A DNA stretch of 18,769 nt from Thermoplasmata archaeon (GCA_021792355.1 JAJYUV010000016.1:1-18769), one strand, 5' to 3'; shown: positions 5,984 to 14,073, numbered from the stretch's first letter. Translations and numbers: made by a program. The notes: generated by a model not told the origin, from the sequence alone.

Positions 5984-6724
5984 GTGGCAACTGATGAGAA
6001 AGCTCGTTGGATCCTGAGCTATGGTGGTGGTGTCAACACAACTGCATTAATGATTTACTTAGTCGAAAATAAGATGCCAATCGATGAAGCAGTTTTTGCT
6101 GATACTGGAGGAGAAATCCCTGAGACTTATTCATACTTGTCCATTGCACGAGAGTATCTCAAGAATCATGGGATACCGTTGAAAATAATACACGTCAGCG
6201 TCGGCGGAACTGGTCTTTATGAATGTGCAACTCGCAGGAGAGTAATCCCTTCACAGGTCTGGAGATGGTGCACCCGGGATTTTAAGATCAGACCAATTTA
6301 CAGATATTACAAATCGCTTGGGGTACATATAAATCAATACATAGGGATAGATTATGGCGAAGTACACCGTATAAAAGATAGCCAAGAAGACTTTGTCTCT
6401 AATCACTATCCACTTGTTGATGCCAAAATAGACCGAAAAGGCTGTATTGACATTATCAAGTTAGAAGGATTACCCGTACCGCCGAAAAGTGGTTGCTACT
6501 TTTGCCCATTTAATAACCATGCACGGTGGCAGTACATACTCGAAAACCACCCAAACTTGTATAACAAAGCCTTAAAACTTGAGGAGAATTCTAAACATTT
6601 TCCCAAGCAGAAACTGAATTCCTATATGTTAAGGGAGTTGAGACCCAAGCTCATTGAAATGAATTTGACTCTGCAGGAAGATGATTCCTCTCTGAATATG
6701 TGTGGGGGGCACTGCATGCTTTAA
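5984..6724 (+). CDS. PAPS reductase-like PP-loop protein with cysteine cluster (246 aa)
   Basis: A member of the PP-loop ATP pyrophosphatase superfamily related to PAPS/APS reductases and to the sulfur-transfer proteins DndC, SspD and IbrA. The N-terminus has the adenylation loop SYGGGVNTTAL (about residues 12-22), then FADTGGEIPETY (~38-49), typical of CysH-like enzymes. Downstream are WRWCTRDFKIRPI and SGCYFCPFNNHARW, and the protein ends with MCGGHCML. These cysteines could hold an iron-sulfur cluster. The start is GTG 5984, which has aaggtgg at proper spacing; the GTG at 5975 lies within that ribosome site. Its position after two ParB-like genes and a nuclease-like gene recalls IbrA/IbrB-type PAPS-reductase plus ParB pairs. 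Sulfate assimilation is less likely, as no sulfur-assimilation genes are adjacent. Confidence 0.85.
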   Translation: MATDEKARWILSYGGGVNTTALMIYLVENKMPIDEAVFADTGGEIPETYSYLSIAREYLKNHGIPLKIIHVSVGGTGLYECATRRRVIPSQVWRWCTRDFKIRPIYRYYKSLGVHINQYIGIDYGEVHRIKDSQEDFVSNHYPLVDAKIDRKGCIDIIKLEGLPVPPKSGCYFCPFNNHARWQYILENHPNLYNKALKLEENSKHFPKQKLNSYMLRELRPKLIEMNLTLQEDDSSLNMCGGHCML

Positions 6725-6895
6725 GGATGTAGTCTTCTTATCATAATTCTTTCTCCTGCGTTTACACATTATTACGCCCAGATCATAAACCATCGTAGGC
6801 CTGAAATGTTCCGTCACAAGGTTCGGCTCTCCAAATATCCCACTTATATGAGACTCGCTGCAGTCGCATGGATACAGCTACCTTGATAGGATGAG

Positions 6896-7018
6896 TTATC
6901 TTTGTTTCTTCCTCGTCACCGCCATTACACCGGCAATGGCAATGACAGCAATGACAACTGCGAAGAAATAGCATGCAATGCAGCCAACGCTTATAAATGA
7001 ATAAAGGATGAAACACAT
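6896..7018 (-). pseudogene. Remnant of a C-terminal membrane anchor (about 40 aa)
   Basis: On the minus strand a frame ending RKKQR contains one long hydrophobic helix (FAVVIAVIAIAGVMAVT). This is the type of C-terminal anchor found on archaeal cell-surface or solute-binding proteins. The upstream part (YSFISVGCIACY) is also hydrophobic and no larger extracellular domain is present, so it looks like a leftover 3' end. It lies inside the roughly 360-base stretch 6725-7085 between the PP-loop gene and the next plus-strand gene. I see nothing else there except a box A. A genuine 40-residue membrane peptide cannot be excluded. Confidence 0.3.
6990..6998 (+). promoter_or_regulatory. Box A promoter for the 317-residue gene
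   Basis: cttataaat matches the archaeal box A and would start transcription near 7015-7025. That leaves a short leader before the candidate start codons at 7044, 7047 or 7086. Confidence 0.4.
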
Positions 7019-7085
7019 GGGTCGATAGCCATGATGCTTCACATTGATGTATGTAACCTGCATTTTCCAGCATGTTCCACGCGCT

Positions 7086-8039
7086 ATGACATCGTTCTTT
7101 CCGGAGATATACAGTAGCATGCTCTACCGTGACGTCGACCGCAGCTTGGGCTACATGCTCTCGGTTTCCATGGTGCAGAATCATCCCCTTATCCCCGTGA
7201 TGGAGAAGGAGCTCGGCGAGGTTCCGCTCCACACTGACCGTATAGGTGAGGAGTCATACATAGACCTGTTCGTGCAGGGAGAGAAGGCTGCAAGGTTCGA
7301 GAAGCTGGTCCCGTCCTATGACCATGAGATGAGGGGAGATTTGCTCACCGTCAAGATCAAGTCCGCCGAGATGGACATCGTCAGCGGCATGATGGACAGG
7401 ATTCTTGATGTAAGAACCATGATGCCGGGAGGCCTCTACCTCTCCGGATCACGGATAAGGGCGGAGTTCAGGTTCCATCCGTCAGACCTGCACAGGGTCA
7501 CCGTACTTGCCGGCGGGATACTTCAGATGAGGAACGGCATGGACATCGTTTCGCTTGGCCCGGATCCGGGAGGCATAGCATCCATTGGATCGGTCAACGA
7601 TCGCATATCCCTCTCTGTAGTCGGTTTCGACACCGATCTCCCCGCGGAAATTGTATCTGCGGGAATAACGGAAGCATATTTCGAAGTCAACAGCGCACAT
7701 GCAATGAAGGATTCACTCAGGAGTATTGTCATATGCCCCTCCTCCACCGTTCCCGATTCATGGCAGCCGCTTCCCGGTGACAATGGCATCTACCTTGCTG
7801 ACGTCACCGCACCGTTCGTCAACCTTGTGCGCAACGGCGCCAATGAGGCACACATACCGAGGGCAGGTACCATCATGAAGATCGCCGGTGGAAAGCTCAG
7901 GGCTTTCGCATTCATGCCCAGGTCGCTGCTGAAAGAATACCTGGGCATCCTCTTCAAAGTGTCAGGGGATCGCCCTGACCTGCACTTCGATCTAAGCTAT
8001 GTGGGCGATTACGGCAAGGATATATGGGAATGGGTGTGA
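7086..8039 (+). CDS. Conserved-looking cytoplasmic protein of unknown function (317 aa)
   Basis: A soluble 317-residue protein I cannot assign. It has no signal peptide, no membrane segment and no helix-turn-helix that I can see. The sequence is well balanced, with many methionines, and falls into two halves. The first (about residues 1-150) includes FFPEIYSSMLYRDVDRSLGY and VKIKSAEMDIVSGMMDRILD. The second (about 150-317) is glycine-rich, including AGTIMKIAGGKLRAFAFMPR and ending GKDIWEWV. Higher G+C and codon choice set it apart from the AT-rich ParB operon before it, suggesting resident chromosomal or older sequence. ATG 7086 is chosen because protein-like sequence starts there. TTG 7044 and ATG 7047 are in frame upstream and closer to the box A. 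A regulator or fatty-acid/nucleotide-binding role would be a guess. Confidence 0.7.
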   Translation: MTSFFPEIYSSMLYRDVDRSLGYMLSVSMVQNHPLIPVMEKELGEVPLHTDRIGEESYIDLFVQGEKAARFEKLVPSYDHEMRGDLLTVKIKSAEMDIVSGMMDRILDVRTMMPGGLYLSGSRIRAEFRFHPSDLHRVTVLAGGILQMRNGMDIVSLGPDPGGIASIGSVNDRISLSVVGFDTDLPAEIVSAGITEAYFEVNSAHAMKDSLRSIVICPSSTVPDSWQPLPGDNGIYLADVTAPFVNLVRNGANEAHIPRAGTIMKIAGGKLRAFAFMPRSLLKEYLGILFKVSGDRPDLHFDLSYVGDYGKDIWEWV

Positions 8040-8076
8040 TGGACATGCACACAGTTTCAGAAGTGGGGTGACATAA

Positions 8077-8277
8077 ATGGCAGGGATCGAGGGAGAGGCG
8101 AAGAGGGTCATAGGCTTCGGGGTTGGGGAATTTTATACGTTTGTTCACAGGACTCCGGTTGGGCCGGTGAGCATACAGATACCGAGGGTAATGGTGGCGG
8201 GTGCCCCGGAGACCGTGAGGTTCGCAATTGAATGGGAGGGCAACGGCAATGGAATGCCGCCCGACCCGGACGACTGA
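8077..8277 (+). CDS. Small protein of unknown function (66 aa)
   Basis: The ATG at 8077 is preceded by a strong ribosome site (ggggtgacata) 37 bases after the 317-residue gene, so the two probably form an operon. The 66-residue product has a beta-like centre (YTFVHRTPVGPVSIQIPRVMV) and a glycine/asparagine-rich, acidic tail (GNGNGMPPDPDD). No membrane segment or cysteines. No family recognised. A T-tract about 50 bases downstream may end the transcript. Confidence 0.55.
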   Translation: MAGIEGEAKRVIGFGVGEFYTFVHRTPVGPVSIQIPRVMVAGAPETVRFAIEWEGNGNGMPPDPDD

Positions 8278-8326
8278 AGAGTCCGGGAAAGCTATATGAG
8301 ACAGATAAATGCCAGGCTGGTGTTAT

Positions 8327-8425
8327 TTCATCTTTTTTTAGGATGATGTTTCCGCTGTCCTCGTAAAACCCAACAATATCTTCTTCTTTGACACCAAGTT
8401 TGTCCGATCTTTCCTCAAGCTGCAC
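8327..8425 (-). pseudogene. AbrB/SpoVT-type DNA-binding domain remnant
   Basis: The minus strand encodes QLEERSDKLGVKEEDIVGFY followed by EDSGNIILKKDE. This matches the second half of a swapped-hairpin AbrB domain ('lp.eirekLGikeGD.v.f.e..g.iilkk'). The first beta strand (about 15-20 residues) is missing. The frame is closed by TAA directly upstream and only a GTG is available as start, so this is most likely the residue of an antitoxin or regulator gene. No toxin partner is visible beside it. Confidence 0.4.
8330..8340 (+). terminator. T-tract terminator after the 66-residue gene
   Basis: catcttttttta gives seven consecutive T residues on the plus strand about 50 bases after the stop codon, a plausible archaeal terminator. 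No hairpin seen. Confidence 0.35.
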
Positions 8426-8469
8426 TTACCTTGGCAGTACATATAGACATTCACAAAAAAATAGAAGGG

Positions 8470-8931
8470 TTATTTTGGTGTCAGCTTCATGTCGCTTGTG
8501 ATGGTGAACTCGCCATTGTGAACAACCAGATTGCCATTACTATTGAAATTGAGGTAGTATTCACCTGGCTGCAGTGTGACATTAAAGGATCCGAAGCTAG
8601 TCCATGACAAATCATTTACGAAGCTGTAATTCTTGGCAAGATATTGGGCCTCCGTCGTCAAAAAAACCTTCATCAAAGTGTTTGAAGTCCAATTGCCTGA
8701 GAGGAGGGAGGGCACGCTTACATTGAACGGATATAGGTTACCAATCTCCCACCCGCTCCCATTAAGGGAGAAATTAGTCTCGTAGCCTGCCGGCAGGATA
8801 ACCTGAGGGCCATCCGATGGAGTCGATTGCTTGTTAGCCGTGTACTCTTGATACGCGCCGATGGAGATGAAAGAAATTAAGAAGACTGTCACAATCACAA
8901 CAGCCGTAAGTGTAGATTTATCTGCCGGCAT
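8470..8931 (-). CDS. Membrane-anchored exported protein (153 aa)
   Basis: The N-terminus MPADKSTLTAVVIVTVFLIS continues as one hydrophobic helix (about residues 8-27), followed by an extracellular region of about 125 residues rich in Ser, Thr, Asn and aromatic residues. The external part has several NxT/NxS sites (for example NFSLNGSGW, NVSVPS, NWTSNT) and a beta-rich pattern (GSFNVTLQPGEYYLNFNSNG). It resembles the many N-anchored surface proteins of acidophilic archaea, but I cannot name a family. It stands alone on the minus strand. Upstream lie gtgaggga as a possible ribosome site and ataatattg as a box A candidate. Coding confidence is good, function unknown. Confidence 0.7.
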   Translation of the reverse strand: MPADKSTLTAVVIVTVFLISFISIGAYQEYTANKQSTPSDGPQVILPAGYETNFSLNGSGWEIGNLYPFNVSVPSLLSGNWTSNTLMKVFLTTEAQYLAKNYSFVNDLSWTSFGSFNVTLQPGEYYLNFNSNGNLVVHNGEFTITSDMKLTPK

Positions 8932-9061
8932 TTATTTCCCTCACAATATTATTCCATATTAGTTCAAATAGTTATCCCTGTGATTATGCACCAAAAGAAC
9001 CAGTGTAGAGCACTATCTCCTGATCTAGAGTCGGGGAACTGAAGTAGTGCCCCCCTTGCCA

Positions 9062-9214
9062 CTATCTCACGTTCCTGTCCAGTTCCGTGATCTTCTCCCT
9101 GAGTATCTGCGAGAACTCGGTGAAGTTCGTGCTCTGCCTTAGCGCTTCCTCGATGATGCTGAAGTCCTGGAACTTTCTGTCATTCCATCCCTTATTGTAT
9201 TTCTCGCTTCTCAT
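9062..9214 (-). CDS. Short charged helical frame, unknown (50 aa)
   Basis: Within the roughly 440-base stretch 8932-9375 I find only this frame. It starts at an ATG (complement of 9212-9214), with a stop codon two codons upstream, and runs 50 residues (MRSEKYNKGWNDRKFQDFSI..., ending ITELDRNVR). It is highly charged, amphipathic and likely helical, which could be a coiled-coil segment or the tail of a lost larger protein. No family recognised and no clear ribosome site. A genuine small gene and a remnant are about equally likely. Confidence 0.3.
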   Translation of the reverse strand: MRSEKYNKGWNDRKFQDFSIIEEALRQSTNFTEFSQILREKITELDRNVR

Positions 9215-9375
9215 TGCCTAGGGTGCAGCTTCTTCAGCACCCACAAGTGTACCTTTAGCTTTTATCATGGGTTAACACATCAAGTAAGATACAGGAACCA
9301 TCCTATTGCCCTGCAAAACGAGAAAAGAGATGGAAATCTTTAAGGAACCGTTTCAGCACAAGACCAGACCATGGA

Positions 9376-9549
9376 TTATTCAGGGTTCCTTCTGGGGATC
9401 GTGAAAGCCTCAACATCATCCTTGGAATAAGTATTGAAATCCTCAGTACAACCGTTGCAATGGAACCTCATCACGTAGTAAGGACCATAGGTCCACTCCT
9501 TCATTAATCTTGTATCTGCAGATCTGCATAAGGGACAGCCAGTGGCCAT
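9376..9549 (-). CDS. Small zinc-ribbon protein (57 aa)
   Basis: A 57-residue protein with two CxxC knuckles: C5-P-L-C8 near the N-terminus and C31-N-G-C34 in the middle, the spacing of a zinc ribbon. The region between contains an aromatic stretch (EWTYGPYYVMRF). Such small zinc ribbons often bind nucleic acid or partner proteins, but no specific role is evident. I chose the ATG at 9549, because on the minus strand cttaaatg lies about 27 bases upstream, fitting a leaderless transcript. In-frame ATGs at 9555, 9558 and 9573 would overlap the start region of the divergent methyltransferase gene. Only a few bases separate the two starts, so their promoters overlap. Confidence 0.65.
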   Translation of the reverse strand: MATGCPLCRSADTRLMKEWTYGPYYVMRFHCNGCTEDFNTYSKDDVEAFTIPRRNPE

Positions 9550-9558
9550 GCACATCAT

Positions 9559-12500
9559 ATGGATAGTTTGCATTTAAGATTTTCACAGGGTAATCCAAAA
9601 AATATTATCAGCTATATGATTTCACATGTAATGCCCGGCAATCCTGAGATAAGCATCTCCAGACCAAGCTTGTCTGAAATCGAATCCCTGGTTCAGAAGA
9701 TATCACGCATCTATGAGGATATTAAATCGGCCTACAAGGATCCAGAAAAGTTTATCGACGTCCTTTTTCATGGTGAGCATTTCACCTCCATGGACCTGGC
9801 TATTGAGCAGAAACCCGAGACATTCACCATAGAAAGGGTGGTGAGACCGCTGCTCGATTTCCTGGGTTATTCAATGATCGGCGAAACAACCCTCCGGACT
9901 CCCTCCGGCAGAAGAATACCTGATTTCACCATCACCGCACCTAGAAGTCCCACCGTCAAGCTTTATGTGGAGGTTGAACCCATCAACACTCCGCTTTACC
10001 AGGAGAGAAAGGGGAGGGGGCAGGTGCAGCAGTGGTTGATCTCCAAGGCGTCAGAAACTGAATATGGGATAGCATCTGACGGACTAATATGGAATCTAGT
10101 TAGATTCGATGAAGAAAGCGCTATGATCGTGGACGTTCTCACGGTATACCTTCACGATATTTTCAAGGCCGTTTCCACAGGTTCCAGAATAGAGGACCCA
10201 ATTGTGGGCCTGTGTTCTGAGTTCCTGAATTTAGCCTCCTCAAGAATCCCGGATTTTCTCATGGGGCACATACTGGAAACAACAGAGAAAAAGGAAGACA
10301 TAACTGAGGAATTTTACGGGAAGTATGTGAGATATGTCTTCGGTGTGGATGAGGACAGACAACCCACCAGGGAGATAAGCCTCATAGATTCTGTGAGACC
10401 GCCAACCAGTGTAGGCAGGTCCGAAAGGGCATTGTTCTCCGTCGTCACCATGAACAGGCTCATGTTCATCTCATTCCTTGAGGACAAGGAACTTGTGAAC
10501 AAGCAGCTTCTCCAGGGTCTCTATACACAGTATGAGAACGGAACATACTATGACAGCTTCTACAAGGCCATTTTGAAGGTGCTTTTCTTTGAGGTCTTCA
10601 ACAAGAACCTCAGGGACCGGAATCCCAGGGTAAGATCAGATTTCATACTTGGCCCTCTGCCATACCTCAACGGTGGTCTTTTCAGGACAGTGCTGCCAGA
10701 TGAGGAGAAGTACGATATTGATAATGATGCCCTCAAGATAATAATATTCGACCTTCTGGGGAAGTACAGCATAGGTGTTAGTGACGCCGCAGTGATCAAA
10801 CCCGAGATCCTGGGTTACATATTCGAGAAGACAATCAACGACATCTCCGTGTCGGAGAACAAGCAGAAGTCGCTGGGAGCCTATTACACACCCGATGATG
10901 TGGTCAAGTTCATACTCAGGAACACCCTGGACACGAAAATTGACGAGATAATTCGCGAGGGCATGTCCCAGCATCATGATCAGGCATTGAGGAATGTCAA
11001 GAGCCTGGGCGAATTCATAAGGGGAATAAATGAGGGCAGAATAGACAGGAAAACGGCGATGTCTATTGTTACAAGGATGGACTCCATCAGGATAATAGAT
11101 CCTGCCTGTGGTTCAGGGCACTTCCTCAGTGCGACCCTAAATGATCTGACAAGAGTCATAGCATCGATCTTCATAGCCCTTGACCAGGAATTCTCACTCT
11201 ACGACATAAAGCAGAAGATCCTTGCCTATAATATCTACGGGGTTGAGATAGACCCAAATGGCGCAGAGATAACAAGACTACGGTTATGGCTTTCCCTCAT
11301 AGGGGAAATAAGGAGGGACAGTTCAGAGCAAATGAAGACGCTGCCGAACATAGATTTCAACATTGTCAGGGGCAACTCACTCATCGGCATCTATGACGAA
11401 CCGGTGAACGTCCCCCTAGAAAAGCTGGATCTTGAGCTCGATGATGTGGACACGCCTATGTACCAGATCTCCCGAATCACCGGACAGGATGTCAGTGACA
11501 TCTGGGAACTCATAAGAAGTGCAAAGAGGAGCAATGTTACGGATGCCTACGAGAGACTCATAAATATCTACAGGGGGCTCTCGGGAGAGGTGGCCCTGAG
11601 TGTCAGGGGCTTGATGGTAGACATAAGAAGGACGCTATACAACCTGATGGATCATGACTATCTTAACTATGTCAAGGTTGCGACCATAAATGGGGATATC
11701 GATATCAGCCCATCTGATCTCAGGAACAGACATGCTCTTCACTGGCCAATTGATTTCCACAATGTCGTGAGGAGCGGGGGTTTTGACGTGGTCATAGGAA
11801 ACCCCCCATACATTGAGGACAGGGATTATGACAGTATCGATCTGCAAATTGTAAAGAGCATGGGCAAGAGAGGGAGGGAAAAGGTCCCTGCATTCTATGC
11901 GTCAAGGGATTCCGGGAACACCCATGCCTATTTTATTGAGAGGTCTCTCAAGATCCTGAAGGAAAATGGCAGATTTGGCTTCATAGTGCCCATTTCCCTT
12001 GTTTCAACGGACAGAATGGCCAGCATAAGAGCTGTGATACATTCGAAGTCCGGCGAGGTATCATACTATGATTTCGATGATAGACCCGGTAAAATCTTTT
12101 CTGGGATACAAGATTGTAGATCTACCATCGTGATCACGAAAAAGGGCTGTGGAGTAAATAAAGTATTAACAAGCAAATACCACAGGTGGTACTCCAGGGA
12201 CAGGCCCTCACTATTTGATAAACTCAAGACAACGACATACAACCTGAACAGTGGAAGCGAGTTGGTTCCCAAAATAGGCAACCAGATCGAGTTTGCTATT
12301 CTTGAAAAAATGAGGAAACAGGCGTCGGGCAAAACTGTGGTAGATTTTCTGAGCAAGAATGGTAAAAAGGTATGGTACCACAATGCGCCTCGATACTGGA
12401 TACATGCACACTATGATGAGTTTGTCCCACAAGCCGAGTACTACAGAGACTTTTCAATCGATAATAAGACAGGTAAAATAATGCTTGACGGAAAACCATA

Positions 12501-12939
12501 TGAAACTAAAATTACGGATCAATATAAGCCGCTTGAATTTTCTGAAACCATTGCGCCAGTTGTGGCGGCCATCCTTAACAGCTCCCTGGCCTATTGGTGG
12601 TTTGTAATATACTCGGATGGAAGGCACCTATTATCAGAGACTGTTATGTCAATACCAATTGATCTGGAAACCATTCCTGAAGGGTTGGCTGAAAAAATTT
12701 CCGCCAAATCACTGGAATCGATGAAAGATTTTGATACAAATAGCAACATCAACCCCAATGTAAGAAAAGGTGGTTATGCGATTAAGATTAAGGAGATCAT
12801 ACCAAAGAAATCTCTGTCCATTATATCAGAAATAGATGATCTTATCGCAGAGGCATTTTCATTGACCGGTGAAGAAGCCGAATTCATCAAGAACTTTGAC
12901 ATTGGATTCAGGATGGGTGTAGAAGCAAAAGAGGAGTAG
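9559..12939 (+). CDS. Type IIG/PglX-like restriction-modification enzyme (N6-adenine methyltransferase, 1126 aa)
   Basis: A single-chain DNA methyltransferase with a nuclease-like N-terminus. Residues ~118-165 form a PD-(D/E)XK-like block: RIPDFTI, then LYVEVEP, then a Q...Q helix. The usual ExK lysine is replaced by Glu (EVE), so cleavage activity is uncertain. Residues ~439-452 are motif X (LGAYYTPDDVVKF), ~514-523 the AdoMet motif I (DPACGSGHFL), ~561-572 GVEIDPNGAEIT, and ~748-751 the catalytic NPPY. The last ~300 residues resemble a TaqI/Eco57I-type target-recognition domain. Length suits type IIG enzymes and BREX PglX, but no other BREX genes are present. ATG 9559 abuts a divergent zinc-ribbon gene. 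ATGs at 9616 and 9631 are alternatives; 9631 has an AT-rich box (aaaaaatatta) about 28 bases upstream. Confidence 0.92.
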   Translation: MDSLHLRFSQGNPKNIISYMISHVMPGNPEISISRPSLSEIESLVQKISRIYEDIKSAYKDPEKFIDVLFHGEHFTSMDLAIEQKPETFTIERVVRPLLDFLGYSMIGETTLRTPSGRRIPDFTITAPRSPTVKLYVEVEPINTPLYQERKGRGQVQQWLISKASETEYGIASDGLIWNLVRFDEESAMIVDVLTVYLHDIFKAVSTGSRIEDPIVGLCSEFLNLASSRIPDFLMGHILETTEKKEDITEEFYGKYVRYVFGVDEDRQPTREISLIDSVRPPTSVGRSERALFSVVTMNRLMFISFLEDKELVNKQLLQGLYTQYENGTYYDSFYKAILKVLFFEVFNKNLRDRNPRVRSDFILGPLPYLNGGLFRTVLPDEEKYDIDNDALKIIIFDLLGKYSIGVSDAAVIKPEILGYIFEKTINDISVSENKQKSLGAYYTPDDVVKFILRNTLDTKIDEIIREGMSQHHDQALRNVKSLGEFIRGINEGRIDRKTAMSIVTRMDSIRIIDPACGSGHFLSATLNDLTRVIASIFIALDQEFSLYDIKQKILAYNIYGVEIDPNGAEITRLRLWLSLIGEIRRDSSEQMKTLPNIDFNIVRGNSLIGIYDEPVNVPLEKLDLELDDVDTPMYQISRITGQDVSDIWELIRSAKRSNVTDAYERLINIYRGLSGEVALSVRGLMVDIRRTLYNLMDHDYLNYVKVATINGDIDISPSDLRNRHALHWPIDFHNVVRSGGFDVVIGNPPYIEDRDYDSIDLQIVKSMGKRGREKVPAFYASRDSGNTHAYFIERSLKILKENGRFGFIVPISLVSTDRMASIRAVIHSKSGEVSYYDFDDRPGKIFSGIQDCRSTIVITKKGCGVNKVLTSKYHRWYSRDRPSLFDKLKTTTYNLNSGSELVPKIGNQIEFAILEKMRKQASGKTVVDFLSKNGKKVWYHNAPRYWIHAHYDEFVPQAEYYRDFSIDNKTGKIMLDGKPYETKITDQYKPLEFSETIAPVVAAILNSSLAYWWFVIYSDGRHLLSETVMSIPIDLETIPEGLAEKISAKSLESMKDFDTNSNINPNVRKGGYAIKIKEIIPKKSLSIISEIDDLIAEAFSLTGEEAEFIKNFDIGFRMGVEAKEE

Positions 12940-13023
12940 ACAATCCACTTTAAAGCGCCCTCTATGAATCGTCTCAAGTGTCCAACAAAGAAATCTTAAA
13001 GTTGACAGAAATTTTTGACCAGG

Positions 13024-13032
13024 GTTTTATAT
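13024..13032 (+). promoter_or_regulatory. Strong box A upstream of the Mrr-like gene
   Basis: ttttatata is a near-perfect archaeal box A predicting a start near 13055. A 17-codon frame (TTG 13065 to TGA 13118, beginning MTIAKAPKRI) with a gagggtagg ribosome site follows, before the nuclease gene. A second AT-rich box (aatattttta, 13091-13100) lies closer to the nuclease start. Confidence 0.5.
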
Positions 13033-13135
13033 ACTTTTGGCAGGTATTCCGAGGGTAGGTTTAGTTGACAATAGCAAAGGCACCAAAGAGAATATTTTTA
13101 GACAATTTTTTTAATTGATCTCATATTCTATTATT

Positions 13136-14011
13136 ATGCCAACCGATCTCATCAAGAGTAGATATCTTTCGGAACTGGCTTCATCCTTGTACAGTTGGTT
13201 ACCTGGGTCTACTCCACCATATTCTAAATCCTATACCTTCAATGACGTTGCAACTAGATTCGGTTTGAAATGGATCGGTGGAAGCAAATTACCTGCATTA
13301 CAGGACTTACTGGAAAAAGCAGAATTAAGATCAGCACTTCCAAAATTGGTGCTGAATGTAATTAAAGAGGGGATGAAATATCGAACGAGAAAGAGCGAAC
13401 CGGTCTCGAGGGAAGAGATAGAGACGATCAATTCCATTCTAGCAAAGCTTGGATACAGAATTCCTGAGCTGGCTGAAGAAAAATTCCTCTCGTCTTTTTC
13501 CAAGTATGATCTAAGAATGGTCTCCGTTGACCGGGTAAAACTGACTGATTTGAGTGTGGAGTATCAGGACATGAAGAAAAACCCTGATGTTCAGAGCAGG
13601 GGATACGAGTTCCAATCATTTCTTTGGAAACTGTTTACGCTCTGGGGTTTTAGTCCAAGGGAATCCTTCAGGATTTCAGGAGAAGAAATAGACGGTTCTA
13701 TAGAACTGGACAACGAGACATATCTGCTGGAAGCAAAATGGCGAAGAGATCCGACCGGCAAGAATGATCTTACAATATTTTCATCTAAAATTGGAATGAA
13801 AAGTAAATGGTCACGTGGTATTTTTGTGTCAGTCAACGGTTTTATGGACGAAGCTCTAAACGCGTTTACAAGTCGTGGTGGAATCAGTTTCATTGTCATG
13901 AGAGGGGGAGAAATAGATCTGGTTTTGACTGGGAAGATTGATTTAGCAGAACTACTGAGGAAGAAGATTAGAACCTCAGCCGAGGAAGGAAAATTCTATT
14001 TCCAGGATTAA
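13136..14011 (+). CDS. Mrr-like PD-(D/E)XK restriction endonuclease (291 aa)
   Basis: The C-terminal half carries a classic Mrr/RE_cat nuclease core. Positions are counted from the ATG at 13136: RGYEFQSFLWKLFTLWGFSP (about residues 155-174) with the helix glutamate, EEIDGSIEL with the catalytic Asp (~186), then YLLEAKW with the E-x-K pair (~199-201). A strand RGIFVSVNGF and a helix DEALNAF complete the fold. The N-terminal ~130 residues are helical and of unknown role, perhaps target recognition. Mrr-type enzymes cut modified or foreign DNA. A TTG at 13115 could add seven residues, but ATG 13136 is more natural and lies downstream of box A elements. It lies about 200 bases after the large methyltransferase, apparently with its own promoter. 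Confidence 0.85.
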   Translation: MPTDLIKSRYLSELASSLYSWLPGSTPPYSKSYTFNDVATRFGLKWIGGSKLPALQDLLEKAELRSALPKLVLNVIKEGMKYRTRKSEPVSREEIETINSILAKLGYRIPELAEEKFLSSFSKYDLRMVSVDRVKLTDLSVEYQDMKKNPDVQSRGYEFQSFLWKLFTLWGFSPRESFRISGEEIDGSIELDNETYLLEAKWRRDPTGKNDLTIFSSKIGMKSKWSRGIFVSVNGFMDEALNAFTSRGGISFIVMRGGEIDLVLTGKIDLAELLRKKIRTSAEEGKFYFQD

Positions 14012-14073
14012 ATGCAAGTATAATAATCCCCTTAGCTATTGCAGTTAACGCGCACCTGACAACTCATGGCACT

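Noticed and set aside
3601..6724. Plasmid partition locus (parAB)
   Set aside because: No ParA-type Walker ATPase is present in the window, and the neighbours are nuclease- and sulfur-enzyme-like. Partition remains possible but is not supported.
5984..6724. Assimilatory sulfate reduction gene cysH
   Set aside because: There are no neighbouring sulfur-assimilation genes, the C-terminal cysteine layout differs from typical CysH as I know it, and the gene sits in a mobile ParB-containing operon.
6783..7232. Long minus-strand frame (149 codons) overlapping the start of the 317-residue gene
   Set aside because: Composition is unnatural (many His and Cys) and it overlaps better-supported plus-strand coding sequence. 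Only the hydrophobic part in a different frame (6896-7018) looks protein-like.
9559..12939. Complete BREX locus
   Set aside because: Only a PglX-like enzyme and a GmrSD-type protein are present; no PglZ, BrxC, BrxA/B or BrxL-like gene is seen in the window.
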